In this document: positions 41,875 through 50,642 of the stretch, one piece after another
Layout: every line of letters begins with the position of its first letter
How positions within the stretch are numbered: the first letter of the stretch is position 1
DNA from: G963676655 sp963678305
GTDB lineage: Bacteria > Verrucomicrobiota > Lentisphaeria > Victivallales > Victivallaceae
DNA length: 64,000 bases
Reading direction: 5' to 3'
NCBI GenBank assembly: GCA_963678305.2
Contig: CAXXVV010000011.1
Location: forward strand, 124,001-188,000
Made by a program: the position numbers and the translations under genes
Notes under the pieces: model-generated
Told to the model about the DNA's origin: nothing
The model's database searches: none
What the model saw: only the letters and a program-made list of their open reading frames with translations

Positions 41875-42597
41875 ATGAGCAAATTAATAATTGTTATTCC
41901 ATGTTATAATGAGGAGAATCGCCTGCCGGCGGATGATTTACGTGATTTTTTCGGTCACGGGGATTACGGTTGTCTCCTGGTCAATGACGGCAGCACCGAC
42001 GGCACTGCGACACTGATTGAAGAACTGGCGGATTCGACCGACAGTATTAACGTGTTGCATCTGGCTGAAAATTCCGGCAAAGCCGAGGCGGTCAGACAGG
42101 GAATTCAAAAATCGCTTGAGCTTGCTCCTGAATATGTCGGATACTGGGATGCCGATATGGCAACTCCTTTGTCGGAAATCTATTCTTTTATGGCATGTTT
42201 CGAGTTTGCAAGCTATGAGGCGGTAATCGGAAGTCGGCTGGCTCGTCTGGGGGCCGGGGTGAAACGGAGAAACTCAAGGCACTATCTGGGCCGGGTCTTT
42301 GCGACAGTGGTGAGTATTTTGTTGAAACTTCAGGTTTATGATACCCAATGCGGGGCAAAAATATTTAGATCAGAGTTGGCAAGATTGATATTTGATCGTC
42401 CTTTCAAATCAAAATGGCTGTTCGACGTGGAGATCTTCAAGCGTATTACGGAACAGCGGGGACTGCAGGCAACTCAGGATGAAATCATTTATGAGCTGCC
42501 GGTGATGTCCTGGCGTGAGGTGGAAGGCTCAAAACTTAAGTTGTCGACGATGCTTATGGCTCCATTTCAACTGCTCAAGATCTTCTTTTTCAGGTGA
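41875..42597 (+). CDS. Glycosyltransferase family 2 (polyprenol-phosphate sugar transferase-like)
   Basis: This 240-residue GT-A fold enzyme begins LIIVIPCYNEENRLP. LLVNDGSTDGTA (nucleotide-sugar site), SGKAEAVRQGI and VGYWDADMATPLSEI (DxD metal motif) follow, with QCGAKIFR and SKWLFDVEIFKR. This fits dolichyl/undecaprenyl-phosphate glucosyl- or mannosyltransferases that charge a lipid carrier. There is no C-terminal membrane anchor beyond a weak hydrophobic end (MAPFQLLKIFFFR). A decayed membrane-protein remnant on the opposite strand lies just downstream. AraC-like or sigma-54 control is not evident. Confidence 0.85.
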   Translation: MSKLIIVIPCYNEENRLPADDLRDFFGHGDYGCLLVNDGSTDGTATLIEELADSTDSINVLHLAENSGKAEAVRQGIQKSLELAPEYVGYWDADMATPLSEIYSFMACFEFASYEAVIGSRLARLGAGVKRRNSRHYLGRVFATVVSILLKLQVYDTQCGAKIFRSELARLIFDRPFKSKWLFDVEIFKRITEQRGLQATQDEIIYELPVMSWREVEGSKLKLSTMLMAPFQLLKIFFFR

Positions 42598-42628
42598 CCC
42601 TTTCACGCGGTTTTTTGCCGTTTATTCA

Positions 42629-42923
42629 TCAGGATTCAGCTTTTTTTGCAATAAGCTCCGGTCTGTGTTTATAGACGAAAAGCAACAGCAGGATAATGAA
42701 CGGGGCGTTAATGAACAGACCGGTTTCATAACCGGTCGTTTTGGCTGTAAAGGTATACAATTTGCCGCTTTCGACCTTGATCGCAAAAGGCTGGAACGCT
42801 TCAAAAGGACGCGCCGGGAAATCGCTGAATATCGTCAAGCCGCCAGCCTGAACCGGGATTCTGATTGATCAGAACGTAGCAGTCGCGGGGGGCGGGAACG
42901 ATTATTCTATCCGGGGGCCGGAT
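42629..42923 (-). pseudogene. C-terminal remnant of a large membrane protein (YfhO/glycosyltransferase-like)
   Basis: Minus-strand frames join to give IIVPAPRDCYVLINQNPGSG WRLDD, then after a frameshift near 42835-42850 FPARPFEAFQPFAIKVESGK followed by a C-terminal hydrophobic helix (LFINAPFIILLLLFVY). The 'LxxNQNxxxGW' strand followed by a beta domain and one last helix is the end of many large polytopic transferases such as YfhO-type proteins. The 5' part is gone: the frame stops upstream near 42923. It is therefore a decayed gene end. The assignment rests on pattern only. Confidence 0.5.
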
Positions 42924-43061
42924 CGTTTATGGAAAGTTTAATTTGCTGTTTGCGGATCTGAAGGCTATATTTATCGGGGCGATAAATGGTATGGTGAAAT
43001 CTTGCATTTTTGCTATTGTTGGCAGTTTGCGTGATGTTGATACTTAAAGGCATATAATTTC

Positions 43062-44327
43062 ATGGGCAAGTTGAATAATTTATTTAAATATGCAAAAGAC
43101 AATCAGAGGCTGGTCTCATTTTCCGCTGTTTGTCTTTCAGTGCTTTGTCTTTTTATCGGGATATGCATAGATGGCTTTAGCTGGTCATACAGTATTATAT
43201 CATTTTCCCCATGGTTCTTCTTTATCTCATTCTCCTTTTTTATTGCAACCAGGGAATGGGGATGGAGACAACTGTCCGTGTTTTCCGGGTCAGTTTATGT
43301 TTTTTTAGTGGTGATCGAAAATAGCTTACCCTCTGCTTCATTTCGGATTACAGGTGCGGATACGGCGTCAAGTGTTACGACTCTTATGTTATTCGGTTTT
43401 TTCTGTGGCGGGTTGGTCAATGTTTTTCGAGAAACATTTGGGAATACGGAAGAAAATGCGGTGCAACCGCAATTTTTTCTCAATAAGAGAAATTGGGTTC
43501 AAATAGCTCTTTTAAGCCTTCCCGGACTTACTTATATGTACGGTTATCAGAGTATTGATCGAAGCAGATATTTTTTGGGTTGTCCTGTGCCATTTCTGAC
43601 AATTAAGAGCGCATCTACCATTGATCTTGAGATTGGATATCTGGATTCTCTCATGCCGGTGGGAGTACTGCTTGTTGTTCTGCTTATTCTTTTCTCACCC
43701 AAACAGTTTAATTTGTCAAAGCATTTGCAGTTATGGCATAAATACTTTCTGGCAGCTATTTTTTCTCTGATACTGCCTGTCGTGGTATACAAATGCTCTA
43801 AACCGTTTTTCTTTTTTCTTTTGTTAGCCTCGTTATGGTTGGTGTTCTGGATTGGAGTCGGTAGTATGTTGATATATGTCAACAGAAAAGCGCGGTTAAA
43901 CAGTGGTTTTACGGCTATCGCCGGAGTGTTGGATTTTATATATATATTATTTGTTTCTTATGCAATGATCATGACATCATTGGGATTAAAAGAGGCGGTC
44001 GGCGGATTCATTTATACACGATTGGATGTGCGACTTTTCCCGATTGTCGCTTTACTGGCTCTTTCGTTGCCATTCGTCGCCATTGTCGTAATATTGAGGC
44101 GTTTTAATTGCAAACGAAGGCTGTTTTTTTTAATCCCCGGCGCCGCCGCCTGGATATTTATCTCCGGTCTGCCGTTCAGAACTGATAACTTATGTCTGCC
44201 GACAATGATCTACGGTTTAATATGCGATTCAGCATATTATCAAGCGCAGGACGAGTCCTTGACCCGGAAAATTGAATCCCGCAGGAAGAAGCCTGTTTCT
44301 GAAAACGATATACGGGCGGATAAATAA
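43062..44327 (+). CDS. Polytopic membrane protein of unknown function
   Basis: This 421-residue protein has about 9-10 hydrophobic helices (for example FSAVCLSVLCLFIGICI, VGVLLVVLLILF, FFFFLLLASLWLVFWIGVG, LFPIVALLALSLPFVAIVVI) and a short cytoplasmic Lys/Arg-rich end. I recognise no family. Base composition is more AT-rich than the flanking genes and the codon choice is less GC-ending, which suggests recent arrival or weak expression. A large insertion after helix 4 carries YQSIDRSRYFLGCPVP. It lies next to the decayed membrane-protein remnant and convergent to the URO-D-like gene. The ribosome-binding site is weak (AAAGG about 12 bp upstream). Confidence 0.65.
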   Translation: MGKLNNLFKYAKDNQRLVSFSAVCLSVLCLFIGICIDGFSWSYSIISFSPWFFFISFSFFIATREWGWRQLSVFSGSVYVFLVVIENSLPSASFRITGADTASSVTTLMLFGFFCGGLVNVFRETFGNTEENAVQPQFFLNKRNWVQIALLSLPGLTYMYGYQSIDRSRYFLGCPVPFLTIKSASTIDLEIGYLDSLMPVGVLLVVLLILFSPKQFNLSKHLQLWHKYFLAAIFSLILPVVVYKCSKPFFFFLLLASLWLVFWIGVGSMLIYVNRKARLNSGFTAIAGVLDFIYILFVSYAMIMTSLGLKEAVGGFIYTRLDVRLFPIVALLALSLPFVAIVVILRRFNCKRRLFFLIPGAAAWIFISGLPFRTDNLCLPTMIYGLICDSAYYQAQDESLTRKIESRRKKPVSENDIRADK

Positions 44328-44353
44328 TCTACCCGTTGATAAAGGGATCGTAT

Positions 44354-45619
44354 TTACCTTGAGACGATTTCTTTGACCATTTGGGCCCAGTCATAGAGGC
44401 GGGTCGGGCGACCGAACAGCGATTCGATCTCGCGTAAAACGACCTGATAGCGACAGCCGTCAAGAATCCTGACGCCGCGTTCGGTATCACTGCGAACCTT
44501 GTCGAGAGTTTCCAGACAGGTCACATCCGATGCGGACTGACGCCACATAATGCAGTGGGTTTTACCGACTTTTTCCACGACTTTTTCAAGGTCGGTCCAG
44601 GCGCTGGATACGAAAACCTTGAGATTCGGAACGGTAAGAACCTGATCGATTTTTTTAGTCAGATTTTCGCAGCATCCGTACGAAACCGCACCAAAACGGT
44701 CAAAGATTTTATTCTGGTAATCAATCAGGAATTCCTGAGTCATTTGCGGATCAACCTGGTCGAATTCCTGAGAATTACCCGCGCACCAGCAGTCTTTCAG
44801 CGTGTATTTGCCGTCAGAGGGGGCGGGACGCAGCGGATCACTTAAAAACATCGGTTCATCGATATTCGGAGTCAGAATCCCCGATTCCTCTATTGCGTCC
44901 AGATAGTTTATTATTCCTTTGGTAATCACCTGAGCCAGATGATGGATCAGGTGAGGTTCCAGCATCATATCGATCATCATCTGCTCCATACCGCGTAAAG
45001 CCGCAGCTACCTGGCAAATGCTTGTCGCGATACTGAAATAGCCGTTTACCGGGGTAACTTTTACGCTCAGAATTCCGTCAAGGACTTCTTCGTGACGAGA
45101 CTGCAGATCATCAGTCGCTGCGGCGTTATATTTATAATGCGGGACAGTTAAGTGATCAAAATCCGCGGCGGTTTCAAGAACCGGCTGATAACCCCAGGCG
45201 GAACCCGCCTGATCCAGAGAATGACGTTTAAGCTCAAATCCGTAAGGCGGGTCGGGAGTCACGTCAAAGATCGCGCTGATTTTGTGATAATCATAAACCG
45301 GATTGTCATCGTCAATATCACGCCGCATCATGGTTTGGCGAAAATTATATTCAAGTTCACGCAGTAATTTATCAGTACACACCAGCGAATCCTGCGGCAG
45401 CAGTTCGCGCCAGAGCCCGGCGGCCCGGGTCCAGACCGGAGGCCGGTCCGGCACGCGGCCGGAATTGACGTCGCGCCAGCGTTGCAGAATGCCGGTCATC
45501 CGGGGTTCGCGGGAAACTTCCAGGATTAACGCGGCCAGATCGCGAACGTATGAACGTTCGTCTGCCGGGGATTTTACATTTTCAGTAAGTCTACTGATTT
45601 TTCTGCTATATTCGTTCAT
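44354..45619 (-). CDS. Uroporphyrinogen decarboxylase-like protein (URO-D/MtaA superfamily)
   Basis: The 421-residue protein shows URO-D-type blocks: RVPDRPPVWTRAAGLW at the N-terminus, FEALK-like substitution, LMLEPHLIHHLAQVITKGII (helix near the active site) and GAVSYGCCENLTKKIDQV, where a CENL segment stands in the metal/substrate loop, then KVFVSSAWTDLEKV and GVRILDGCRYQVV. Many such proteins in gut anaerobes are corrinoid methyltransferase-like and not heme enzymes. The start is set at 45619 (MNEYSRKI), behind CCGGAG; an upstream ATG at 45670 is in frame. It is divergent from the AraC gene at 45729. The substrate is unknown. Confidence 0.75.
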   Translation of the reverse strand: MNEYSRKISRLTENVKSPADERSYVRDLAALILEVSREPRMTGILQRWRDVNSGRVPDRPPVWTRAAGLWRELLPQDSLVCTDKLLRELEYNFRQTMMRRDIDDDNPVYDYHKISAIFDVTPDPPYGFELKRHSLDQAGSAWGYQPVLETAADFDHLTVPHYKYNAAATDDLQSRHEEVLDGILSVKVTPVNGYFSIATSICQVAAALRGMEQMMIDMMLEPHLIHHLAQVITKGIINYLDAIEESGILTPNIDEPMFLSDPLRPAPSDGKYTLKDCWCAGNSQEFDQVDPQMTQEFLIDYQNKIFDRFGAVSYGCCENLTKKIDQVLTVPNLKVFVSSAWTDLEKVVEKVGKTHCIMWRQSASDVTCLETLDKVRSDTERGVRILDGCRYQVVLREIESLFGRPTRLYDWAQMVKEIVSR

Positions 45620-45728
45620 TTCATCAAAGCTCCGGTTGAATTTTTGGAATTTAATTATTATACTATACAATATAAAAATGATTACGGCAATTGCATAAAA
45701 TGATAAAATAATTGGATATATCGAAACT

Positions 45729-46613
45729 ATGAAAGGTGTAGCAAGCCAACGTAAAGCTGAATCATTTCAACCTTACGGGCCGCAAGATGAAGACGTCGTT
45801 GCGGTATTGAACCATTTGAATATAGAACCGGTTTCTGCTAACTGGTTCGATTGTACTCCGGAGTGGCAACTGAAGCCCCGGAGAATGAGTGAAAGCTACT
45901 GGACCTGGGTAACCACCGGGTATGGAACTCTTTATTTGGGGGATGACGAAGAAGAATATGAAATCGGACCGGGTAATTTGATAATGTTTCCGCAGTATTG
46001 TCTGCATTCGATTGTTCCGGACGCAGGATGCTCGATGTCGATGATCAATGTTCGTTTTCTGGCCCGACTGTATAGTATCCTGGATTTGGTTTCACATTAT
46101 AATATGGGAGGGGTCAATGAGGACAATGCGGATGGATTATTCGATCTGTGTTCACGGGAGGCGGTACGCGAATATCACTTGCAACCGACAGGCTGGAGGC
46201 GCAGTTTTCGAGCCAGAATCGAACTGGTCTTACTGGAACTGCTCAGAAACCGGTGTAATTCACCTTCCGGCACTGGAAATCTTGCCCAGTTGTCGCGGCT
46301 TGAGCCGGTATTCAAATTGATTGAGTCCCGTCTTGGCGACCCGAACCTTACGGTGACTGACATGGCGGAGGAACTGAAGTTGAGCGAAGTGTACTTGCGT
46401 AAGTTGTTTCAAGCTAATCTCGGCGTGAGCCCTGTACAATATCTGCGGCGGAGACGTATCGACCATGCTTGTGACCTGCTTGACAACACGGTTTTTTCCG
46501 CTAAAAATATAGCTGTTGAATGCGGATTCAGGGAAGTACAGTTTTTTCACCGGGTTTTTCGTGAAATGACTGGTACGACTCCGGGAACTTATCGGAAAAA
46601 TCCGCAGTTTTGA
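45729..46613 (+). CDS. AraC-family transcriptional regulator 2
   Basis: This 294-residue protein has an N-terminal cupin-like sensor (IGPGNLIMFPQYCLHSIVPD) and a C-terminal AraC double helix-turn-helix: LTVTDMAEELKLSEVYLRKL with FQANLGVSPVQYLRRRRI, then FSAKNIAVECGFREVQFFHR and FREMTGTTPGTYRK. It is divergent from the URO-D-like gene by about 110 bp of AT-rich sequence. It probably regulates that gene or the oxidoreductase/enolase pair downstream. It differs clearly in sequence from the AraC at 5312, so they are not recent duplicates. Confidence 0.85.
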   Translation: MKGVASQRKAESFQPYGPQDEDVVAVLNHLNIEPVSANWFDCTPEWQLKPRRMSESYWTWVTTGYGTLYLGDDEEEYEIGPGNLIMFPQYCLHSIVPDAGCSMSMINVRFLARLYSILDLVSHYNMGGVNEDNADGLFDLCSREAVREYHLQPTGWRRSFRARIELVLLELLRNRCNSPSGTGNLAQLSRLEPVFKLIESRLGDPNLTVTDMAEELKLSEVYLRKLFQANLGVSPVQYLRRRRIDHACDLLDNTVFSAKNIAVECGFREVQFFHRVFREMTGTTPGTYRKNPQF

Positions 46614-46720
46614 TTAGAGCGGGCGATAATCATTGTTGCATAAATATCATATTTATCAGTCGCGGTCGCGATGCTTAAATCCGAGTCTGTAAATCAAGGT
46701 CAAAATATTCATTACCGCAT

Positions 46721-46749
46721 AAAAAAAAGGAACGTCCGAGACGTTCCTT
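46721..46749 (-). terminator. Terminator of the enolase/oxidoreductase operon
   Basis: AAGGAACGT (46727-46735) pairs with ACGTTCCTT (46741-46749) around a 5-base loop. On the minus strand it is followed by a run of eight T (A-run at 46721-46728), fitting a rho-independent terminator 25 bp after the minus-strand stop at 46774. Confidence 0.8.
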
Positions 46750-46773
46750 AATTTGGTAATCGGGATATTGTTC

Positions 46774-48033
46774 TTACTTCATTGCCAGATCCCGGGCTTC
46801 GGCCAGGAGTTTGTATTTAGCAAAAAGATTTGAACGCAGGTTGACCGGTTCGCGGGTTTTCAGCATCTCCAGAAACTCATTGCGGACGGCGGCAAAGTGT
46901 TCTTCATGCGTTGTTCTTGCCGCATCCGGAATATTGATCCGGTATTCGCTGCCGGTTTTGTCGATAGTGATGCCTTTTTTAGGCAGCTTATCGACGACCG
47001 CATTAAGAGCGTCCGCAAATTCCCGGCTGTCCTGTTGCGGCACGACGAAAAGTTCGGATTTGAAGCCGGTATCGGGTCCCTGTTTGATGACCAGGTCCGA
47101 TACAGTGCCTTTGATGACGGAATGGTGTGTGTCGCCGCCGCCTTCCGGAGCCTGCAGATTCCAGATAACCGCAAGTGTGACCGGAACGCCGTCAAGTTTA
47201 TAGGTGAATTCGCCGTTGGAAAAGAGTTTCAATACGCCGTTTTCGACCCGGTCCGACAATTGCGGCGGGAATTGTTCGAGTTTTGTGACCAGTGAAAATT
47301 TATCAAGCGGGACATCCGTACTCCAGCGTTTCGCGCTGATCAGTTCGATATCTTTATTGTAATCAATGACGTTTTTTCCAACCAACATCCACTGGATGAT
47401 ATCAACAAGGTGAGTGGTGACATCGACGATACCCTCGCCCTGGACGTCGACATTGAAATACCAGCCGGGACGGACCAGTGGTGCGCCGTTGACTGTTTTG
47501 TAAAGATGGTGTACACTTTCCTTGTAAATTGTGGGTGAGCCGTCGCTGTCTATCCGCAAGTCGCCGAAAATTTCCGGAAACGACATCAGGGCGCGCTGGA
47601 TTAATGAGGTTGCTTCGTGACGTTCGGTCATGATATCATTAACCGCTGGTTCAGTCATTAGAACGTCTTTCAGCACTTCGACACCTTCTTTGCAGATGGT
47701 CAGCGGTTTGTCGGCCAGGACCATAAAACCTTTATCGTGCAACGCTTTGATATAATGAATTTTCATGTTGTTTTTGCCGGCCAGGATGGCGATGTCGGCT
47801 TTGGCGTCGGCGATGGCGCGATCAATGAAGTCGTCACCGGCATAGACATGGAACTTCCAACTGGTGGGGTTATCTTCACGGGAATTGAACGATTCGACCA
47901 GCTTCAGGTAATTGTCCAGGTCAGGCCCGGCTTCCGAGTAGATATAAACATCTTTGTTGAGTTCCGGGTGCATTTCACGCAGAACGAGTCCGGCATGAAA
48001 GTGTCCGGGGTTGATAATTGCTAAAGTGTGCAT
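46774..48033 (-). CDS. Putative oxidoreductase, Gfo/Idh/MocA-like with Oxidoreduct_C domain
   Basis: The 419-residue protein begins MHTLAIINPGHFHAGLVLRE, as in the family that replaces the usual GxGxxG with a DPGHFHA-type loop. It continues with YIYSEAGPDLDNYL, NSREDNPTSWKF and the Gfo/Idh/MocA LADKPLTI motif (lysine/proline near NAD). The C-terminal part resembles 'Putative oxidoreductase C-terminal domain' proteins. It probably oxidises or reduces a sugar or sugar acid with NAD(P). The start is 22 bp after the enolase-superfamily gene, so both are in one operon. Confidence 0.8.
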   Translation of the reverse strand: MHTLAIINPGHFHAGLVLREMHPELNKDVYIYSEAGPDLDNYLKLVESFNSREDNPTSWKFHVYAGDDFIDRAIADAKADIAILAGKNNMKIHYIKALHDKGFMVLADKPLTICKEGVEVLKDVLMTEPAVNDIMTERHEATSLIQRALMSFPEIFGDLRIDSDGSPTIYKESVHHLYKTVNGAPLVRPGWYFNVDVQGEGIVDVTTHLVDIIQWMLVGKNVIDYNKDIELISAKRWSTDVPLDKFSLVTKLEQFPPQLSDRVENGVLKLFSNGEFTYKLDGVPVTLAVIWNLQAPEGGGDTHHSVIKGTVSDLVIKQGPDTGFKSELFVVPQQDSREFADALNAVVDKLPKKGITIDKTGSEYRINIPDAARTTHEEHFAAVRNEFLEMLKTREPVNLRSNLFAKYKLLAEARDLAMK

Positions 48034-48055
48034 TATTTATCCTTGTTGGTTATGT

Positions 48056-49456
48056 TTAATACGAACATTTCGGTTCGGGTAAGTTGCGTTTGATTTCATC
48101 CAGCCGGTAACCGAATCCCGGGCCTTTGACGGTTGAAAAGTCAACAACGCCGTTGCGCCGTTTGTAGAGTTTCGCATGAACCTGCTCTTCCGGCAACGAG
48201 GCTTCGGGATAGAATTGCATGGCATTGCATTCAACGCCCATGATGGTTCCCGCATGGGCGGCAAGCTGAACATGCGGCAGTATCGCCAGCATCGGGTTGG
48301 TCAGGTCCTGGACCATCAGAGTCATGCCGTGAGCTTTGGCCCAGCACATTGACAGCAGGGCGCCGGTCTGGGTTTTACAGGTTTTCAGGGCCACGCCGGT
48401 CCAGCCCAGGGAGCGTCCCAAACGGACAAAATGCCAGTCATGGGCGCTTTCATCCATGAAGAGCGGTTTTCTGGCCGAAACGCTGTGCACGTCGATCTGA
48501 TTGGCTTCCATGTCATAAGGAAAAGGTTGTTCCACATAGAGCATTTTGCCGTATACCGCCGGGGCTTCCTGTACCAGGCGATCGAGAATCGCGTTAACGT
48601 AATCGGGATCGGTGACCATGCAGTTAAAGTCAGTGGTCAGCCAGTCGACGTCCATTTCAATGGCGACGTTGCCGATTTTGACAATCCGTTGAAAATCCCA
48701 TTCGGCGTCATTGCCGCGAAGTTTGATTTTCAGGCAGTTAAGACCGTCGGTTTTGATCCAGTCGCGAAGTAGAACCGGGTAGCCGTCATCAGGTTCATTG
48801 CCGGATAACTCGGATTCATCAACCGGGTCAAGTCCGCCGACCAGGTGCCATACCGGTAAAACAGAAGGGATATCCCGGACGAAAAAGTCGCAGGGATATT
48901 TTCCGGCAAAGGAGACATCGGCATCTGAAGCCGGTTCCAGATATGATGCCAGGTCACGGTTCATATATTGACTATTGTAAGTATCATAGACCGGAACATT
49001 ATGGAGTTTGCCGTAAGCGTCATGCAGGGCAATATCGAACAGGGAGTTGCAGATCAAGGCGGCCAGATGCGGCATCGGTTCAGCCAGCGTGGAATCGCGA
49101 TTAAAATCCTCCAATACCGCGTCGAGGCGCTGTTCCATGAAATCACTGCCGATTTCCATCGGGTGGCCTGACGCCTCAAATTTACTCCACGCTTCAGTCA
49201 GTTTCGAGCAGAAGTCGATCAACTTTTCTTCCCGGTCGCCAAATGATACATTTTTTGAAGGCCAGCCCCAACCCACGCTCAATGGGGTCTCTCCCCAGCC
49301 TTCGGCGGTTCCGGCCGGACCGGTTACGGTTAATTTTGCCCGGGCGCAGATTACGGCACTCATAGTTTCCCCGCCAAATTTGATCGGGACACGCATTATT
49401 GCGGGGAGAATATAAAGTTCGCCCCCGACTACTTTTACATCGAACTGATTGGACAT
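48056..49456 (-). CDS. Enolase-superfamily dehydratase/racemase-like protein
   Basis: The 466-residue protein has the mandelate-racemase/muconate-lactonizing type layout. An N-terminal capping domain (MRVPIKFGGETMSAVICARA) is followed by a barrel with LKIKLRG (KxK), EMDVDWLTTD (Asp ligand), MLYVEQPFPYD (Glu ligand), KPLFMDESAHDW (Asp ligand) and VALKTCKTQTGALLSM (second Lys). The final HAGTIMGVECNAMQF stretch also fits. Such enzymes abstract a proton alpha to a carboxylate, usually to dehydrate sugar acids. An insertion (~residues 190-240) is unusual. With the downstream oxidoreductase it suggests a sugar-acid route, but the substrate is unknown. Confidence 0.8.
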   Translation of the reverse strand: MSNQFDVKVVGGELYILPAIMRVPIKFGGETMSAVICARAKLTVTGPAGTAEGWGETPLSVGWGWPSKNVSFGDREEKLIDFCSKLTEAWSKFEASGHPMEIGSDFMEQRLDAVLEDFNRDSTLAEPMPHLAALICNSLFDIALHDAYGKLHNVPVYDTYNSQYMNRDLASYLEPASDADVSFAGKYPCDFFVRDIPSVLPVWHLVGGLDPVDESELSGNEPDDGYPVLLRDWIKTDGLNCLKIKLRGNDAEWDFQRIVKIGNVAIEMDVDWLTTDFNCMVTDPDYVNAILDRLVQEAPAVYGKMLYVEQPFPYDMEANQIDVHSVSARKPLFMDESAHDWHFVRLGRSLGWTGVALKTCKTQTGALLSMCWAKAHGMTLMVQDLTNPMLAILPHVQLAAHAGTIMGVECNAMQFYPEASLPEEQVHAKLYKRRNGVVDFSTVKGPGFGYRLDEIKRNLPEPKCSY

Positions 49457-49617
49457 TGTTTTACCATTTCCTGTGATATTAATATGTTTATGGTCATAAC
49501 GATATTGCTCGGAATATGTAATCTACCACATAGAAAATAATTTGCCAACTCGAAAAAGTAAATTCATCTTTTATTTAAAAAAAACAAGAATAATTACTGT
49601 TTTATTGAATCCCACTA

Positions 49618-49645
49618 TTGAAAATACGATTTAAAACTATATAAT
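49618..49645 (+). promoter_or_regulatory. Predicted promoter of the lipoprotein pair
   Basis: TTGAAA (49618-49623), 16 bp, TATAAT (49640-49645), 71 bp before the first lipoprotein ATG. The rest of the gap 49457-49617 is AT-rich with nothing else recognised. Confidence 0.55.
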
Positions 49646-49715
49646 ATTTATTACGGGCGGGTTTTTGTGTCCGCTGGTAAACCTATTTCCCAAAGCAATA
49701 AATAAGGAGAAAGCA

Positions 49716-50117
49716 ATGAAGATTCTCAAAGCGATGGCTGTAATGGCTGTAGTCGTAGTTCTGGCGGGTTGCGCATCGGTTCAAACTGCTTCAAAGGCGG
49801 ATTTGAACGGCCGTAAATTGACCATGGACAATAAAGCCCAGGATGTTGCGCACATAAACGGCAATAACTGGGGGTTCTATTTCCTGAAATGGGGACTTAT
49901 TTCAGGCTCAACCGAGAACCTCGGCGATATGACTTTCATGAAAGACACTGTCCGCGTTGATAAAGTTGTTGACATTGTAACGAACAAAAGTAAATCATTG
50001 GGCGCGAAAGAAACGGTTGATTTGCAGTCAACTTGCACAAGCATCATGCTGCCGTTTCCGATTCCGTTCCTGTTCTTCATCAAAGAAGTCCAGGTTTCCG
50101 GCAATGCGGTAAAATAA
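49716..50117 (+). CDS. Small lipoprotein A (paralog pair)
   Basis: This 133-residue protein has a Sec/Lol-type signal (MKILKAMAVMAVVVVLAGC; lipobox VLAGC) followed by a soluble domain with DLNGRKLTM, HINGNNWGFYFLKWGLISGS, DTVRVDKVVDIVTNKSKSLGAK and a final KEVQVSGNAVK strand. I recognise no family beyond 'small outer-membrane lipoprotein'. The start is taken at 49716 behind AAGGAG, not the upstream extension. It is adjacent to a clear paralog at 50179. Confidence 0.75.
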   Translation: MKILKAMAVMAVVVVLAGCASVQTASKADLNGRKLTMDNKAQDVAHINGNNWGFYFLKWGLISGSTENLGDMTFMKDTVRVDKVVDIVTNKSKSLGAKETVDLQSTCTSIMLPFPIPFLFFIKEVQVSGNAVK

Positions 50118-50178
50118 TTCCAATGTGAAGTATTACCGTATTTACAGTTAACAAATTATATTACATGAGGATAGAAAA

Positions 50179-50559
50179 ATGAAATTTTTGAAAGCATTCG
50201 CAGTAATGGCGGTTGTAGTAGCCTTAGCTGGTTGTTCATCAATTAATACCGCAAATAAAACGGACCTGAACGGACAGAAACTTACCTTGACCAAAGCTCA
50301 GGATATTAAGCATGTACATGGTAGTTCATGGGGGCTGTATTTCCTGATTTGGCCGCTGTTGACCGGCTCAACCGATCATGTCGGTAATATTGCAGTACTT
50401 CAGGACACTGTTAAAGTTGACAAAGTGGTCAGCATGGTTACCGCCGAAGGTAAAAGACTTGGCGCCAAAAATATGGTTGACATGAAGTCAAGCCGTGGCG
50501 GTGCGGGCTTCATTTTCTACATCAATGAAGTACAGGTTTCAGCCAACGCCATCAAATAA
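50179..50559 (+). CDS. Small lipoprotein B (paralog pair)
   Basis: The 126-residue lipoprotein (lipobox VALAGC) is colinear with the preceding one: DLNGQKLTL, KHVHGSSWGLYFLIWPLLTG, DTVKVDKVVSMVTAEGKRLGAK and NEVQVSANAIK. It lacks the ~10-residue hydrophobic insertion (MLPFPIPFLFF) of copy A. Tandem duplication followed by divergence is clear. AGGAT precedes the ATG and a strong terminator follows. Confidence 0.75.
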   Translation: MKFLKAFAVMAVVVALAGCSSINTANKTDLNGQKLTLTKAQDIKHVHGSSWGLYFLIWPLLTGSTDHVGNIAVLQDTVKVDKVVSMVTAEGKRLGAKNMVDMKSSRGGAGFIFYINEVQVSANAIK

Positions 50560-50583
50560 ATTATTATTTGATTCGAAGATATC

Positions 50584-50613
50584 GGCAGGTCGCGAATCGC
50601 GGCCTGCCTTTTA
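50584..50613 (+). terminator. Terminator after the lipoprotein pair
   Basis: GGCAGGTCGCG (50584-50594) pairs with CGCGGCCTGCC (50598-50608), with one G-U pair, around AAT, followed by TTTT. It is a strong hairpin with a short T-run. Confidence 0.75.
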
Positions 50614-50642
50614 ATTTTAACAACAAAGAATAGCAGATCACA

